From assembly GCA_964404255.1 (NCBI GenBank), contig CAYOJJ010000009.1, positions 76,036-140,035 of the forward strand: a DNA stretch of 64,000 nt, given 5' to 3'. Below the pieces are notes generated by a model, which did not search any database, had not been told where the DNA came from, and worked only from the letters and a program-made list of their open reading frames with translations. Source of the DNA: JAFDZW01 sp964404255 (lineage in GTDB: Bacteria > Bacteroidota > Ignavibacteria > Palsa-1295). A program made the translations under genes and the position numbers. This document shows, piece after piece, positions 1-9,381 of the stretch. Each line of letters begins with the position of its first letter. Within the stretch, counting starts at the first letter, position 1.

Positions 1-375
1 ACGTATGAATTTGTCGGTGTTCTCAATGGCGCCTATATATCGCTTGGTGCCGGTACTCACCGTATCAATGCGGTTACTATCGGTGCAAAGAATGTGCTGC
101 CCGGCCAGCCCGGCTCTATGGATGTTGTGATCGCCAAATCGTTCGATCAGTTCGACCCGCTGGCAAAGATCGGATACCGCCATGGCGGCAGCGATGGCTA
201 TGATTGGGGGCTCAGCCTTCAGTATTGTAATCAGCTTATGGCCGATGGCTTCTTGCAGATATTCTCCTGGCTCGACCTTGAAGCCAAGTATGCTTCTGTC
301 GTCGGTCGGGACCCGAAAAAATGGGAATGGAGCGATTTCTTCATGATCTCTCCTGTTCTGCATCTGAATTTCTAA
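1..375 (+). CDS. Outer-membrane beta-barrel-type protein, C-terminal part
   Basis: The reading frame is open from the first base of the window, so the gene begins upstream and only the last 124 residues are visible. The visible part is rich in alternating polar and aromatic residues, with Gly/Tyr/Trp turns and strand-like stretches, and it ends in Leu-Asn-Phe. A terminal Phe is typical of outer-membrane barrels recognised by the Bam machinery. No enzymatic motif is visible. A strong hairpin terminator follows directly. The family is not recognised, and the barrel call rests on composition and the terminal residue only. Confidence 0.55.
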   Translation, partial: TYEFVGVLNGAYISLGAGTHRINAVTIGAKNVLPGQPGSMDVVIAKSFDQFDPLAKIGYRHGGSDGYDWGLSLQYCNQLMADGFLQIFSWLDLEAKYASVVGRDPKKWEWSDFFMISPVLHLNF

Positions 376-390
376 ATGGTTTTACCTTTT

Positions 391-420
391 AAAAAAGGCG
401 GCCACCGGCCGCCTTTTTTG
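391..420 (+). terminator. Rho-independent terminator
   Basis: A GGCGGCC/GGCCGCC stem with a 3-base loop is flanked by an A run and a T run, so it could act in both directions. It lies 16 bases after the stop codon of the first gene. Nearly the same hairpin recurs after other genes in this window. Confidence 0.85.
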
Positions 421-658
421 TTTATACGAAGAACTTAATAGGCAGCCACAATAGTTATATTTAATGCCACAAATGATTTAGGTGTTGCATACGGGATACA
501 AAAATTTCCAGTAAGGTATTATTACTAACAGACAATAGATTACTATTATGTGATCGGTTGTCTACGTTTATCCAGACGATCTTTTTTACCAGTACTAGTA
601 CTAGATAAAAATCGTTATTTTTTTTCGCTTAGCTTTCGGGATTGCCCCCTCGGAGACT

Positions 659-1813
659 TTGCTACATCACGGGAAACAATATTTTGCAGTAGGTATTGCC
701 CTGCTGCTGGCTACTACTTTCAATATTTGTACCGGCAGAAATGCACCTGGTAAGGGAAGGGTGTGTTCTGAAATCAGGCTCGGATCCCTTGCTATTCCGA
801 TACGTCCTTCCGTTCTAAAGCCATCGAAGTGTTCATCTCGTATAAGAAAATTTAATACGGAATTAGAATGTAGTTTGGAGCCCGGTTGCGTGGAAGGCGT
901 CCTGATGGGTGCCAAGAATTCAAGGAAGATAATTATCCATAATCAAAGCCCTGGTCGGGTTATTATTTCCAGTATTGAAGTTGAAGGTGGCGATTCCTGT
1001 TTCCTGCTTCCGGCGCTATCGCTGCCAATGACTCTTGAAGCCAATGCTGAGTTCGGAATACACCTGGTATGCTCGGCTATAGGTGGAAAGCGGCTTGATG
1101 CAGTTACTAAAGCAATATTAAAAATCAACACTACAACCTCGAGTACTAGCTTTCCGCTATCGATAAAAATTACGGCTCCACTATCTAATGGTGCGGTAAT
1201 ATCGTTGGAAGATACTACTTCAGTGATAGGTTTTAGCAGTTCTGAGTATTCTTCGGGACGGGATTTCATCTTCATCAATCGCTCGGCCGGAAATATTGAA
1301 ATTGATGATGCCTTTATGCAATTGGGGAATCAGGGAATCGACTTCGTTTCTTTCTGCGGTCAAATGCTTCCTATTTCCCTTGCACCCGGGGAGCAGACGC
1401 CGGTACGGTTGAAATATACGGTCAACGACGGAGCCCTTCATAGCGATAGACTCACCATCGTTGCTGCGGAAAGAACCTATTCGTTTCCGGTGCAGATAAT
1501 GAGATCGGCACCCTCTAATATTGCCAATGGCATTGGTAACCGGCAATTGCCGCTCTCGGTAGTGGCTAACTCTGCTTCCGGCACCATTACGGTAAAATTA
1601 TATGCCGGATATAAGGGAGATATAACGATCTATAATGCTAAAGGAGCTGTCGTAGCGGCTCAGAAGAATACGGACGCCTGGATCTGGAAAGCAGTATCGG
1701 GTACAACACCTCGTAGTGCTCCTGAAGAATTTACAGTGAGCGTTCGGGCTGTCGATAGTGATGGTTCGGTCCTTACCCGCTCTGAACGGTCGATCCTAAT
1801 GGCCGTAAAATAA
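659..1813 (+). CDS. Secreted protein with anchor-D-like domains and a FlgD/T9SS-like C-terminal domain
   Basis: This is a 384-residue protein that I do not recognise by name. The chosen start is TTG at 659, preceded by GGAG about six bases upstream. It gives a basic/hydrophobic N-terminus (YFAVGIALLLATTF) that can serve as a signal peptide. The middle (about residues 75-270) resembles two immunoglobulin-like domains of the choice-of-anchor-D/ASPM-SPD2-hydin type, with phrases such as LAPGEQTPVRLKY. The last 85 residues (ITIYNAKGAVV, then SVRAVDSDGSV) look like a FlgD-Ig or divergent sorting domain and lack the clear PNP motif of classic T9SS signals. It is likely exported and possibly surface-bound, which is inference from the layout. 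Confidence 0.6.
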   Translation: MLHHGKQYFAVGIALLLATTFNICTGRNAPGKGRVCSEIRLGSLAIPIRPSVLKPSKCSSRIRKFNTELECSLEPGCVEGVLMGAKNSRKIIIHNQSPGRVIISSIEVEGGDSCFLLPALSLPMTLEANAEFGIHLVCSAIGGKRLDAVTKAILKINTTTSSTSFPLSIKITAPLSNGAVISLEDTTSVIGFSSSEYSSGRDFIFINRSAGNIEIDDAFMQLGNQGIDFVSFCGQMLPISLAPGEQTPVRLKYTVNDGALHSDRLTIVAAERTYSFPVQIMRSAPSNIANGIGNRQLPLSVVANSASGTITVKLYAGYKGDITIYNAKGAVVAAQKNTDAWIWKAVSGTTPRSAPEEFTVSVRAVDSDGSVLTRSERSILMAVK

Positions 1814-1878
1814 GATAAAGTGTAAGTTGCACGTACTCATTGTTGTATGGGTTAGTGATTACGTGTCGGCTTCATAAG

Positions 1879-1915
1879 GCAGGCTCTCAGCCACGAGAGC
1901 CTGCTTTCTTTTTTA
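1879..1915 (+). terminator. Rho-independent terminator
   Basis: A 10-bp stem (GCAGGCTCTC/GAGAGCCTGC) with a 5-base loop is followed by CTTTCTTTTTT. It sits between the convergent genes at 659-1813 and 1923-4004 and faces the plus-strand gene. Confidence 0.8.
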
Positions 1916-1922
1916 TGAAAGG

Positions 1923-4004
1923 CTAACGGGTTACAACAAATTGTAAGGTAACAGACCAGTCACCGGAAGTTATTTTAAGAAAGTAAGTCCCCATAGGTAG
2001 CGCTGAAACATCGATGATACTCTCTCCATTGGCAAATGCCACAGTACGTTCCGAAAGAGCGGTTCTGCCCAATTGATCGAGAACCTCCGTCGTTACATCT
2101 GCAGCCGGCCTTGAGGAGTGAATAATTAAATTACCGGAAGCAGGATTCGGACGGATAGAAAATGTCGGTAGTACTTTATGCCGTAGAAAATAGGAGAGGG
2201 TAGGAGCCCCGCATCCAAACGGTACTATGATGGAAGTTACGGTCTTTGTATCGACGGTATAAGCACAGGATAAGGTTTGATCAGGAATAGTAAGCATATC
2301 GAAGCGTACTTGTGGTACGGCCAGCGTATCGGCATAACAAAGGAAATGAGCAATGGCCGAAGGGCCGGCCAAAGAAACATCCGCAGCCGGGATACGAATG
2401 CGGGAAAAGCCTGCTGTTGTCGTGCCGGGTATATCCAGCGGTGTCCCGTTCAATGCGGTCGTTCCGAGATACACCAGATCCGTCACATCAAAATTGATAT
2501 TCATTTCAACTGTCGTTGGCTGGGATAAACCTGAAACGCCGATCGGCACATGAGCGCTATCGCCGATCGTATCGACCTGATAGGTAGAAATACTTGCCAA
2601 TGTCAATGGGGTAGGGATCAGGCCAAGTCCGGACAACTGGACATTGAATACTCTGCCATCGCTTAATGTGAAACTATAAACTCCGGATTTCTGACCCGGA
2701 GAAGATGGATGAAAACCGATAACAATAGAATCTCCATTGGTTAATACTGTCGGGGCTGGAATATCCAGAGTATAATCGGCGGCATCCGTTCCGGAAATAG
2801 ATTGGGAGACGAGTGTTGGAGTATTACATCCGCTTATTTGTAGTTTTATGGTCTCCGTATATAACGTGGTATCACATGGACGGATGGTATCGTTCGAGAA
2901 TAGGGTGTTTTTACTAAGCAAGATAGTATTAGGAACTCCGGTACTCGAAATGGGATCGCCTCCGCTGTTCGTAGTTCTCCAGATACTGCCATCGGTGCCG
3001 GCGGCAAAAATGGTATTTATATCTTTAGCAGCAATTAAGCGGGAGTCGCGAAATCCGGTTGGACCTCCTATCGACTTCCACGTTTTCCCTTCGTCGGTCG
3101 AACGCATGATACCGTCATTAAAGAAAAAATCCCATATTGTCTGGATATAAAGAACCGACGAGGCGGGGCTGATAATAGAGCCGCAACCATATCCTATCGT
3201 ATCTTTAATCTGATAGCGGGAAAAAGAGAGGCCTCCATCTTCGCTCGTAAAAATATCCGTCTTAAAGTCCTGGGGAAGCAGCGACTCCTCGTTAATAACA
3301 TACATATAATTGCAGGCATCGAGCACAAAAGAATTGCAGTCGTAATCGAATCTGCCGGATAGCGATTTCCAGGTTGCTCCGAGATCGTCGGATCGCAGCA
3401 TTCTCGATTGAATATTCGGGAGTAATTGCATCACGAAGATAGAGCCTGTAGAAGAGACCTGCGCTTGTTCGATATTTCCTCCAACAGGATTATAGACATC
3501 ATTCCAAGTAAGGCCGCCATCATGAGAAATGGAGACGAGGTTGGGCGTATCGTAGGTGACGACGATCTCCTGTGATGAATTGATATACTTGGCGCTATAG
3601 GTGGTAGCCGGATACGATTTAATTACCCGCCAGGTTGTACCGCCATCGGTTGTCTGATACACATTTTTTCCTCCGGCGCAGACCAGTCCTATCAGATCGT
3701 TATAAAAACTTATTTCATAAATTACTTCGCCGAGCAATTGAGGTGAGAAATTAGTTTTTTTCCAGGTAACACCATCGTCAGGGCTCATCCATATTTCTGT
3801 GGAAATACCTACCCATAACTTTCCCGCTTTGTACTCCATTGCTCCACCGGTAGTCTGGCCGGAATTGAAGTTCATACCAGTAGGGCTGATATTGATCCAA
3901 TCCTGAGAATAAGCGATACTTGAGAAAAATAATAACAGTACTATCAGGGCTGCTTGGCCGGCAATGGCTGAGAAAGGACGATCAATTTCAAACAAACGAA
4001 TCAC
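1923..4004 (-). CDS. T9SS-secreted protein with BNR/YCF48-type propeller repeats
   Basis: The protein has 693 residues and a hydrophobic signal segment near residues 14-32, ending in AYSQ. Residues about 40-350 carry repeated Asp-box/BNR motifs (SxDxGxTW: SPDDGVTWK, TTDGGTTW, SHDGGLTW, STDEGKTW), which form beta-propellers of the sortilin/YCF48 kind. A choice-of-anchor-D-like domain follows at about 375-470, then a cohesin-like beta domain at about 475-600. The C-terminus is a type A T9SS sorting domain (IRPNPASGNLIIHS, then YFLKITSGDWSVTLQFVVTR). Export by Sec and then T9SS to the cell surface is expected from family knowledge. The ligand or substrate is unknown. Confidence 0.85.
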   Translation of the reverse strand: MIRLFEIDRPFSAIAGQAALIVLLLFFSSIAYSQDWINISPTGMNFNSGQTTGGAMEYKAGKLWVGISTEIWMSPDDGVTWKKTNFSPQLLGEVIYEISFYNDLIGLVCAGGKNVYQTTDGGTTWRVIKSYPATTYSAKYINSSQEIVVTYDTPNLVSISHDGGLTWNDVYNPVGGNIEQAQVSSTGSIFVMQLLPNIQSRMLRSDDLGATWKSLSGRFDYDCNSFVLDACNYMYVINEESLLPQDFKTDIFTSEDGGLSFSRYQIKDTIGYGCGSIISPASSVLYIQTIWDFFFNDGIMRSTDEGKTWKSIGGPTGFRDSRLIAAKDINTIFAAGTDGSIWRTTNSGGDPISSTGVPNTILLSKNTLFSNDTIRPCDTTLYTETIKLQISGCNTPTLVSQSISGTDAADYTLDIPAPTVLTNGDSIVIGFHPSSPGQKSGVYSFTLSDGRVFNVQLSGLGLIPTPLTLASISTYQVDTIGDSAHVPIGVSGLSQPTTVEMNINFDVTDLVYLGTTALNGTPLDIPGTTTAGFSRIRIPAADVSLAGPSAIAHFLCYADTLAVPQVRFDMLTIPDQTLSCAYTVDTKTVTSIIVPFGCGAPTLSYFLRHKVLPTFSIRPNPASGNLIIHSSRPAADVTTEVLDQLGRTALSERTVAFANGESIIDVSALPMGTYFLKITSGDWSVTLQFVVTR

Positions 4005-4088
4005 TGCACTGAGACTACAATATACTCAATATTATAGACACCGAACTTTTGCCAAAGGTTACAAAAGAAAAATGAGAAAATACGTCCG

Positions 4089-4583
4089 TTAACCTTTTGA
4101 AGACCAGAACTCGGCTATCGGAGTAAGATCGTCTGGGTGCTGTGTCCCGATTAGAATTTTCGATCCGTCTGTTAAGATAAGTTGTAAGCCTGTCTTTCCC
4201 CGAGTGTTATAGCACCATCCGGTTTTCTTATCCATTCTTTTAATGCCCCAGCCTCCATATTCTCCTATGGGGTCATAGGTTCTGATATAGGCTGTTGTTA
4301 TCTCTTCCGAAGAAATGAACTTCCATCTCCACCGGAACGGAATATATTTAATGTAAAGACCTTCCGTATGATATTCCGTCTGTAAGACAGCAGTCTGCAT
4401 CAGCGCAGGAGCAAGGGCTGTAAGCGGAATGACCCAAGCCATTGTTTGCCAGGGAACGTCCTTGCTTAAAAAAATAGGAATGATAATAATAAGTGGTTCG
4501 ATCGCCAGGAGCAGCCACCATTTAGAAAATCGTTGGGTCTCGCTGAAAAGTATCGGGGTGGTGCTGGGACTGCGGGGAGCCAT
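4089..4583 (-). CDS. Small membrane protein, DUF6141-like
   Basis: The protein has 164 residues. Two hydrophobic segments (about residues 23-40 and 48-66) are followed by a soluble beta-rich domain of about 95 residues. That domain contains EYGGWGIKR and a KGLQLILTDGSKILIGTQ stretch that resembles bacterial PH-like domains. I associate this pattern with the DUF6141 family from memory and cannot confirm it here. It starts 6 bases after the stop of the upstream SurA-like gene, so it probably shares that transcript. Function unknown. Confidence 0.65.
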   Translation of the reverse strand: MAPRSPSTTPILFSETQRFSKWWLLLAIEPLIIIIPIFLSKDVPWQTMAWVIPLTALAPALMQTAVLQTEYHTEGLYIKYIPFRWRWKFISSEEITTAYIRTYDPIGEYGGWGIKRMDKKTGWCYNTRGKTGLQLILTDGSKILIGTQHPDDLTPIAEFWSSKG

Positions 4584-4589
4584 ACACGG

Positions 4590-5930
4590 CTATCGTAAAC
4601 TCGGATCGCGGATATCTATATAAATGTCTTTACGCGCATCGGCGATAAATTTCTGGAAATCCTGCATCTGCTTCCATTGAATTGTTGCATATTCCAGTTC
4701 TTTATAATCATTATTGACCGTTGGCTGATGGGGGGCGACTTTATTGAGTAGCTTCACGATCTGATAGCCGGTGACGGTCTTTGAGAACGATATCTTTATT
4801 GGCCGGGAAACATCGCCAACCTTCATCGAATCGAGCACTCCGCGCTGTTCCGGGCCGAGATCGGAGGGACTTACTTTCCCTAAATATCCGCCATTATCGC
4901 GGGATTCCTGATCGTCGGAATAGGCTTTTGTGAGTCGGGTCATATCGGCGCCATTGATAAGACTATCGCGTAGGGCAAGGATCATCGTATAAATAGAATC
5001 TTCCGTTGCTTTCGTAGCCGTAGGTTTGAAGAGAATTTGTGCAACACGGATCTCTTCTCCTTTTCGTTCGAGCAGCTTAATGATATGAATCCCTTGATCG
5101 GTCTCTACCGGGTCGGAAATTTCGCCGATCTTCAGTTTAAAGGCCGCGGCCTCAAATTCGGGAATAAAAGTGCCGCGGGGATAGGGGCCCCCAAGATCGC
5201 CGCCGCTTGAAGCGGTAGCGTGCTGGGAATACCGTTTTGCAAATTCGGCAAAATCGCCGCCGGCCCGGATCGAATCGGCGATCCGTTTGGCTAATTGTTT
5301 TACCCGCTCCTTTTCGCCGGCCGGCGGTTTGATGAGCTTTACAAGCGAAGCTAATTCATACTGTTCGGTAACCGAAGGCAGGCTGTCTTTATACAAAGCG
5401 TAAAACGTTTGCACATCGCGTCTGGATACTACCGGCGGCTTCGAGAACTTTGCTCCGCGTAGTTTCTCTACGTAGATCTGCTGGCGTGCCCTCTCCCGTA
5501 ATTCCGGCGATTGCTGAATCTCGGCGACTGTTTTGCCAAACGCCTTTTCCATTTCCGAGCGAGAACCGAACTGCCGCTCATACTGCTTGATGCGATCGTT
5601 TAGCTGGTCATCGATCTCCGATTCGCTTACGGTAATGGTCGTATCATGCTCGGCCTTTACCAGCAGTGCTTTCTGATCAATCTCGCCCTGAAGAATTTGC
5701 TTACGGAATTTTGATACCGAATCGGGAGAAAGTGAGGTCCGGCCGGCTTGATAGAGAGCTAATTGCAACTGGGCATCGATCGTGCTGCGCAGGATCGGGT
5801 ACTTGCCGACCACCGCGATCACTTCATCGATCTTTTGACCGTCGCGTAAAATAGGGGGCTGGGCATGAAGCGGTGCTTCAATACTCAGACAAAGCAGTAC
5901 TACCGATAGGAGAGAAGAGAGTCGGATCAC
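4590..5930 (-). CDS. surA: Periplasmic peptidyl-prolyl isomerase/chaperone, SurA-like
   Basis: The protein has 446 residues. A signal peptide (LLSVVLLCLSIEAPLHAQ) leads into an N-terminal SurA-type chaperone region (IDEVIAVVGKYPIL, about residues 33-165). Two parvulin/PpiC domains follow, at about 185-285 (with GGDLGGPYPRGTFIPEFE and TDQGIHIIKL) and about 290-395 (with DNGGYLGKVSPSDL and TGYQIVKL). SurA guides unfolded outer-membrane proteins across the periplasm and isomerises proline bonds. It lies 23 bases downstream of another PpiC protein in the same direction, forming a foldase pair. The gene name is used by similarity, since several SurA paralogues are common in this group. Confidence 0.85.
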   Translation of the reverse strand: MIRLSSLLSVVLLCLSIEAPLHAQPPILRDGQKIDEVIAVVGKYPILRSTIDAQLQLALYQAGRTSLSPDSVSKFRKQILQGEIDQKALLVKAEHDTTITVSESEIDDQLNDRIKQYERQFGSRSEMEKAFGKTVAEIQQSPELRERARQQIYVEKLRGAKFSKPPVVSRRDVQTFYALYKDSLPSVTEQYELASLVKLIKPPAGEKERVKQLAKRIADSIRAGGDFAEFAKRYSQHATASSGGDLGGPYPRGTFIPEFEAAAFKLKIGEISDPVETDQGIHIIKLLERKGEEIRVAQILFKPTATKATEDSIYTMILALRDSLINGADMTRLTKAYSDDQESRDNGGYLGKVSPSDLGPEQRGVLDSMKVGDVSRPIKISFSKTVTGYQIVKLLNKVAPHQPTVNNDYKELEYATIQWKQMQDFQKFIADARKDIYIDIRDPSLR

Positions 5931-5953
5931 TCGAGTATTATTGTCGTTGTAGC

Positions 5954-8149
5954 TTACATCCCGCTTGCCGGTGCAGCGTTCTGAGAGGTTGCCGGATGCA
6001 TCCGGGCATACGATTCTTCAAGTGGCTTAAAGGAAAGCTCCAGCTTATATTTTTTACGAAGTTCCTGTACCCACTTCTGGCGCAATTCGTTGGATTGATC
6101 GTCCTGATACTGGCTGGCTACTTCCTGACGGGCTTCCTGGAATGTCTTCTGGGTGATCGGGACGCGGCGATTGATCTTTACGATCGAATAACCCGATTGA
6201 AAACTGAATGGCTGGCCGACATCATCCACACCGATCGAAAAGGCCTTCTTAGACATTTCATTTTCATCCTTCGTAAGCAAGCCCCAATGCCCGGCTTTCT
6301 TTTTATACCCGGGACGCTCGGTATATTGAGCAGCTAACGTATCAAAGTTTTCTCCGTTATCCCTGATTCGCTTGTAGAGGCTTTTTGCCAGTGTATCGCT
6401 CATCACATAGATCTCCGATACATCGATGCGCTCCGGCCAGAGGAAACGGGCTTTATGGTCATTATAAAAGGCTAACTCGGCGGTGCTATCCGGTTTTACC
6501 TGAGTCCAGACCCGGCGGTTCTCCAGTTCGAAAAGCATGATTCCATTTTGGTAATCGGCCATCATTTTTTCAAAATCGGGATATTCGGTACTGACATTCT
6601 TCGCCGCGATCTTCAGGGCCTCGTCATCGAGATGCTTGTTAATAAAATCATTAACCATATTACGCGCCAGCGGATATCCGGGTTGTGCATTCAAAGAATC
6701 AATAAAGGCCGCAATGGTCGTCGCCTGATTATTGATGGAATAGAGTATCAGCCCGCGCTCACCGGGAGTGAAGTGCACCGCCCAGTTACTATCGCTGGAA
6801 GTACGGCTGGAATCGACTCTCGAGAGGAAAATATCTACACTTGAAAAAACGATGGCTGCTCCATTCTGCCGGCGCAGGTTGCTAAGATACTGCTGCTTAT
6901 CTTCGTTAAAGTAATAGTTCTTATAAAGCTTTTTAAGAAAATCCTTTTCCTGATCGAACGTCTTAGCCGGCAAACTTTCGTCGCGGCGGATAATATGATA
7001 CCCTTTACTCGAACGAACAAGGCCGGATATTTGCCCATCCTTTAAAGCATACACAGCTGCATCGAAATCGCGTTCAGTGCGATGAGTATCGTGATCGGTA
7101 ATACCAATATCGCCGCCTTTATCGGCCGAAAATTTATCATCGCTTGACTGACGGGCGACGTCTTCGAACTTTGCACCGGCACGAATAGCCCGCAAAAGAC
7201 TATCGGCACGCTTAAAGTAGGAAAGAGTATCGGCGCGTTTAATATCTCTCGGGAAAGAGACAAGAATATGATGCACTTTCACACCGCCAAGGCGTGGGCG
7301 TTTGCCATCGAGCTGAATAACATGATAGCCAAACTTGGTTCTTACCGGTTGCTCAGTGTAGTGACCTATTTCTAATGAATAGGCTGCATCTTCGAACTGA
7401 CGGATGGTTTGTCCGCTGGTAAACCATCCAAGCGACCCGCCTTCGGGAATAGAGGATTTGTCGTCGGAGCCTTCCCAGGTGCCGGAATCGGGAGCAATCA
7501 ATTTATTCGCTCTATCGACTTCAGCCATTTTTGCTTTACCCGGATCATCATTGTAATGGCGGACACGATCGCTCATGACAACCGTTGCCATTACTTCGCC
7601 GCTCTTGAGACGTTTGATCGCTTCAATAGCGCGATTATACGCTTTCAAAGTGTCTTTAGGATCATTCCAATTTTTGACCATAGCTAAAAAGTGGGAGGCG
7701 CTAATCTCCACTTTTCTGCGCTCGAACATTTTTTGAACGGCGGGTTCGGTAATCTGCTTATCGAGAATAAACGGTCCGGCCAGCAATTCCCGGTACCCTT
7801 GCATTTCTTTTTGGATCTTCGGGTCTGTATCGAGATGCTGGGAGCGCGCATCGAGCAGTTTCAGGCGGTAGTCGCCATAAATAACAAGAAAATCTTTAAG
7901 CGAATCCAAGGTCGTGATATAGGGATCCTTGTCGTTCATTCGCTTATAAGCGGCTTCGAACTCCGGCAGAGAGACACTTTCTTTAGTAGTCTTCAGTACA
8001 ACAGCGGAAGAAGAAGTGGTGGCCGGAGCTGTCTTTACGGTTGATTTTGTTGGTTTCTGAGCATTGGCCAGGAAAAACGGAACAATGCAGAGAGCCAGCA
8101 CTATGAAGGATCGGGTAGTGCCGGAAACGGAACGATGTACACTTACCAT
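5954..8149 (-). CDS. Multi-domain parvulin-type peptidyl-prolyl isomerase
   Basis: The protein has 731 residues, with a hydrophobic signal segment at about residues 14-30 ending in LANAQ. Three PpiC-like modules can be read: about residues 150-280 (GSLGWFTSGQTIRQFEDAA, FGYHVIQLDG), about 285-400 (KGGDIGITDHDTH, SKGYHIIRRDE) and a more divergent one at about 560-690 (AGHWGLLTKDENEMSKKAF, QSGYSIVKINRR). The length and the helical linker between modules resemble PpiD/SurA hybrids of Bacteroidota. It probably acts as a periplasmic chaperone for envelope proteins. It is the first gene of a minus-strand group with the SurA-like protein and the DUF6141-like protein. Confidence 0.8.
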   Translation of the reverse strand: MVSVHRSVSGTTRSFIVLALCIVPFFLANAQKPTKSTVKTAPATTSSSAVVLKTTKESVSLPEFEAAYKRMNDKDPYITTLDSLKDFLVIYGDYRLKLLDARSQHLDTDPKIQKEMQGYRELLAGPFILDKQITEPAVQKMFERRKVEISASHFLAMVKNWNDPKDTLKAYNRAIEAIKRLKSGEVMATVVMSDRVRHYNDDPGKAKMAEVDRANKLIAPDSGTWEGSDDKSSIPEGGSLGWFTSGQTIRQFEDAAYSLEIGHYTEQPVRTKFGYHVIQLDGKRPRLGGVKVHHILVSFPRDIKRADTLSYFKRADSLLRAIRAGAKFEDVARQSSDDKFSADKGGDIGITDHDTHRTERDFDAAVYALKDGQISGLVRSSKGYHIIRRDESLPAKTFDQEKDFLKKLYKNYYFNEDKQQYLSNLRRQNGAAIVFSSVDIFLSRVDSSRTSSDSNWAVHFTPGERGLILYSINNQATTIAAFIDSLNAQPGYPLARNMVNDFINKHLDDEALKIAAKNVSTEYPDFEKMMADYQNGIMLFELENRRVWTQVKPDSTAELAFYNDHKARFLWPERIDVSEIYVMSDTLAKSLYKRIRDNGENFDTLAAQYTERPGYKKKAGHWGLLTKDENEMSKKAFSIGVDDVGQPFSFQSGYSIVKINRRVPITQKTFQEARQEVASQYQDDQSNELRQKWVQELRKKYKLELSFKPLEESYARMHPATSQNAAPASGM

Positions 8150-8280
8150 AAGAAAACGATTTTCCTTATTAAAAATAAATAATACTCGAAAATTGGTACG
8201 AAAAGACGAGCGAAAGGTAACGCCTGCCCGCCGGAGTTGGTTCGGTAACCCCGGCTATTTGGAGCATAACCAAAGGCAAT

Positions 8281-8310
8281 AAAAAAAGCCCCGTTAAGGC
8301 GGGGCTTTTG
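8281..8310 (-). terminator. Rho-independent terminator
   Basis: AGCCCCG/CGGGGCT forms a 7-bp stem with a 6-base loop. Read on the minus strand it is followed by seven T residues. It lies just beyond the stop codon of the transketolase pair. Confidence 0.85.
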
Positions 8311-8325
8311 CCATAAAAAGAACGA

Positions 8326-9345
8326 TTACTTCTTACGTTTGATAGCTTTATGAACGGCCTGAACGATATCCTTACTGGTAAGCCCGAATAAGGCCATCAG
8401 TTCGTCCGGGTCACCGGAGCCGCCGAAGGTATCTTGGACACCGACGAATTCCATCGGTACCGGATGTTCCTTGACCAGATATTCGGCAATAGCACCACCA
8501 AGACCGGCCGTGATCTGATGTTCCTCGGCTGTAACCATAGCACCACATTCTTTAGCGGCAGCAAGGATCGTATCATGATCGAGCGGCTTAATGGTGGAGA
8601 CATTAATGACGCGGGCATCGATGCCTTCTTTAGCTAATTCATCGGCTGCGACCAATGCTTCCCAAACCATGGGGCCGCAGGCGCAGATCGCAATGTCTCC
8701 GCCCTGACGGAAGACTTGCGCCTTCCCAAGAACGAATGGAGTATCTTCGGTCGTGAACATCGGGGTGTCGGTTCTGCCGAAACGAATGTAGCAGGGGCCG
8801 ACGTGTTCGCCGATCGCTACAGTTGCTTTTTTCGTCTCGAGGAAATCGCAGGGTACGACGAGCGTCATATTCGGCAGGGCACGGGTAATGGCGATCTCTT
8901 CGAGCACCTGGTGGGTTGCGCCATCGGGTCCGACAGAGATACCGGCATGACCACCGCCGATCTTTACGTTGGCATCGTTGTAGCAGACCGAAATGCGGAG
9001 CATATCGGTATTGCGGCAAGCGGCAAACGCGCCATAGCTTGCAAAGAACGGTACTTTACCGGAAAGCGCAAGGCCCGTTGCAACGAGCGTAGCTGTTGCT
9101 TCCATGATCCCCATAGAAAAGAACCGATCCGGAAATTTATCTTTGAAGTATGAGGTCATGACGGAGCCGGTAATATCTCCGCCAAGGACGACCACATTAT
9201 CATACTTTTCTCCGAGTGCTACCAGACCTTCGCCGAAGCCAAAGCGGGTCGCTTTCTTTCCAAGAAACGTGAACGGGTGAGCTGCGCTGCCATTAGTGGA
9301 AGCAGGTTTTTCGAGTACTGCCGAGGAAGTTGTTGCTGTTGCCAT
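8326..9345 (-). CDS. Transketolase, C-terminal subunit (split enzyme)
   Basis: The protein has 339 residues and carries the pyrimidine-binding and C-terminal domains of transketolase. GEGLVALGEKYDNVVVLGGDIT, MGIMEATATLVATGLAL and GGGHAGISVGPDGATHQ, with a later VTAEEHQITAGLGGAIAE, are characteristic. Together with the gene at 9382-10332 it should form a complete thiamine-diphosphate enzyme. That enzyme moves two-carbon units between ketoses and aldoses in the non-oxidative pentose phosphate pathway. The first 25 residues are a low-complexity Ala/Ser/Thr extension. The ATG is 36 bases after the stop of the N-terminal subunit gene. Split transketolases are common in archaea and several bacterial phyla. 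Confidence 0.9.
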   Translation of the reverse strand: MATATTSSAVLEKPASTNGSAAHPFTFLGKKATRFGFGEGLVALGEKYDNVVVLGGDITGSVMTSYFKDKFPDRFFSMGIMEATATLVATGLALSGKVPFFASYGAFAACRNTDMLRISVCYNDANVKIGGGHAGISVGPDGATHQVLEEIAITRALPNMTLVVPCDFLETKKATVAIGEHVGPCYIRFGRTDTPMFTTEDTPFVLGKAQVFRQGGDIAICACGPMVWEALVAADELAKEGIDARVINVSTIKPLDHDTILAAAKECGAMVTAEEHQITAGLGGAIAEYLVKEHPVPMEFVGVQDTFGGSGDPDELMALFGLTSKDIVQAVHKAIKRKK

Positions 9346-9381
9346 TTAGATATCCTGATTCTGTTTTCTGGTGGTAGTACT

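Noticed and set aside
591..602. AGTACTAGTACT, a 12-bp perfect palindrome
   Set aside because: Single occurrence without partner sites; it could be chance or a regulator site, but no evidence supports a function.
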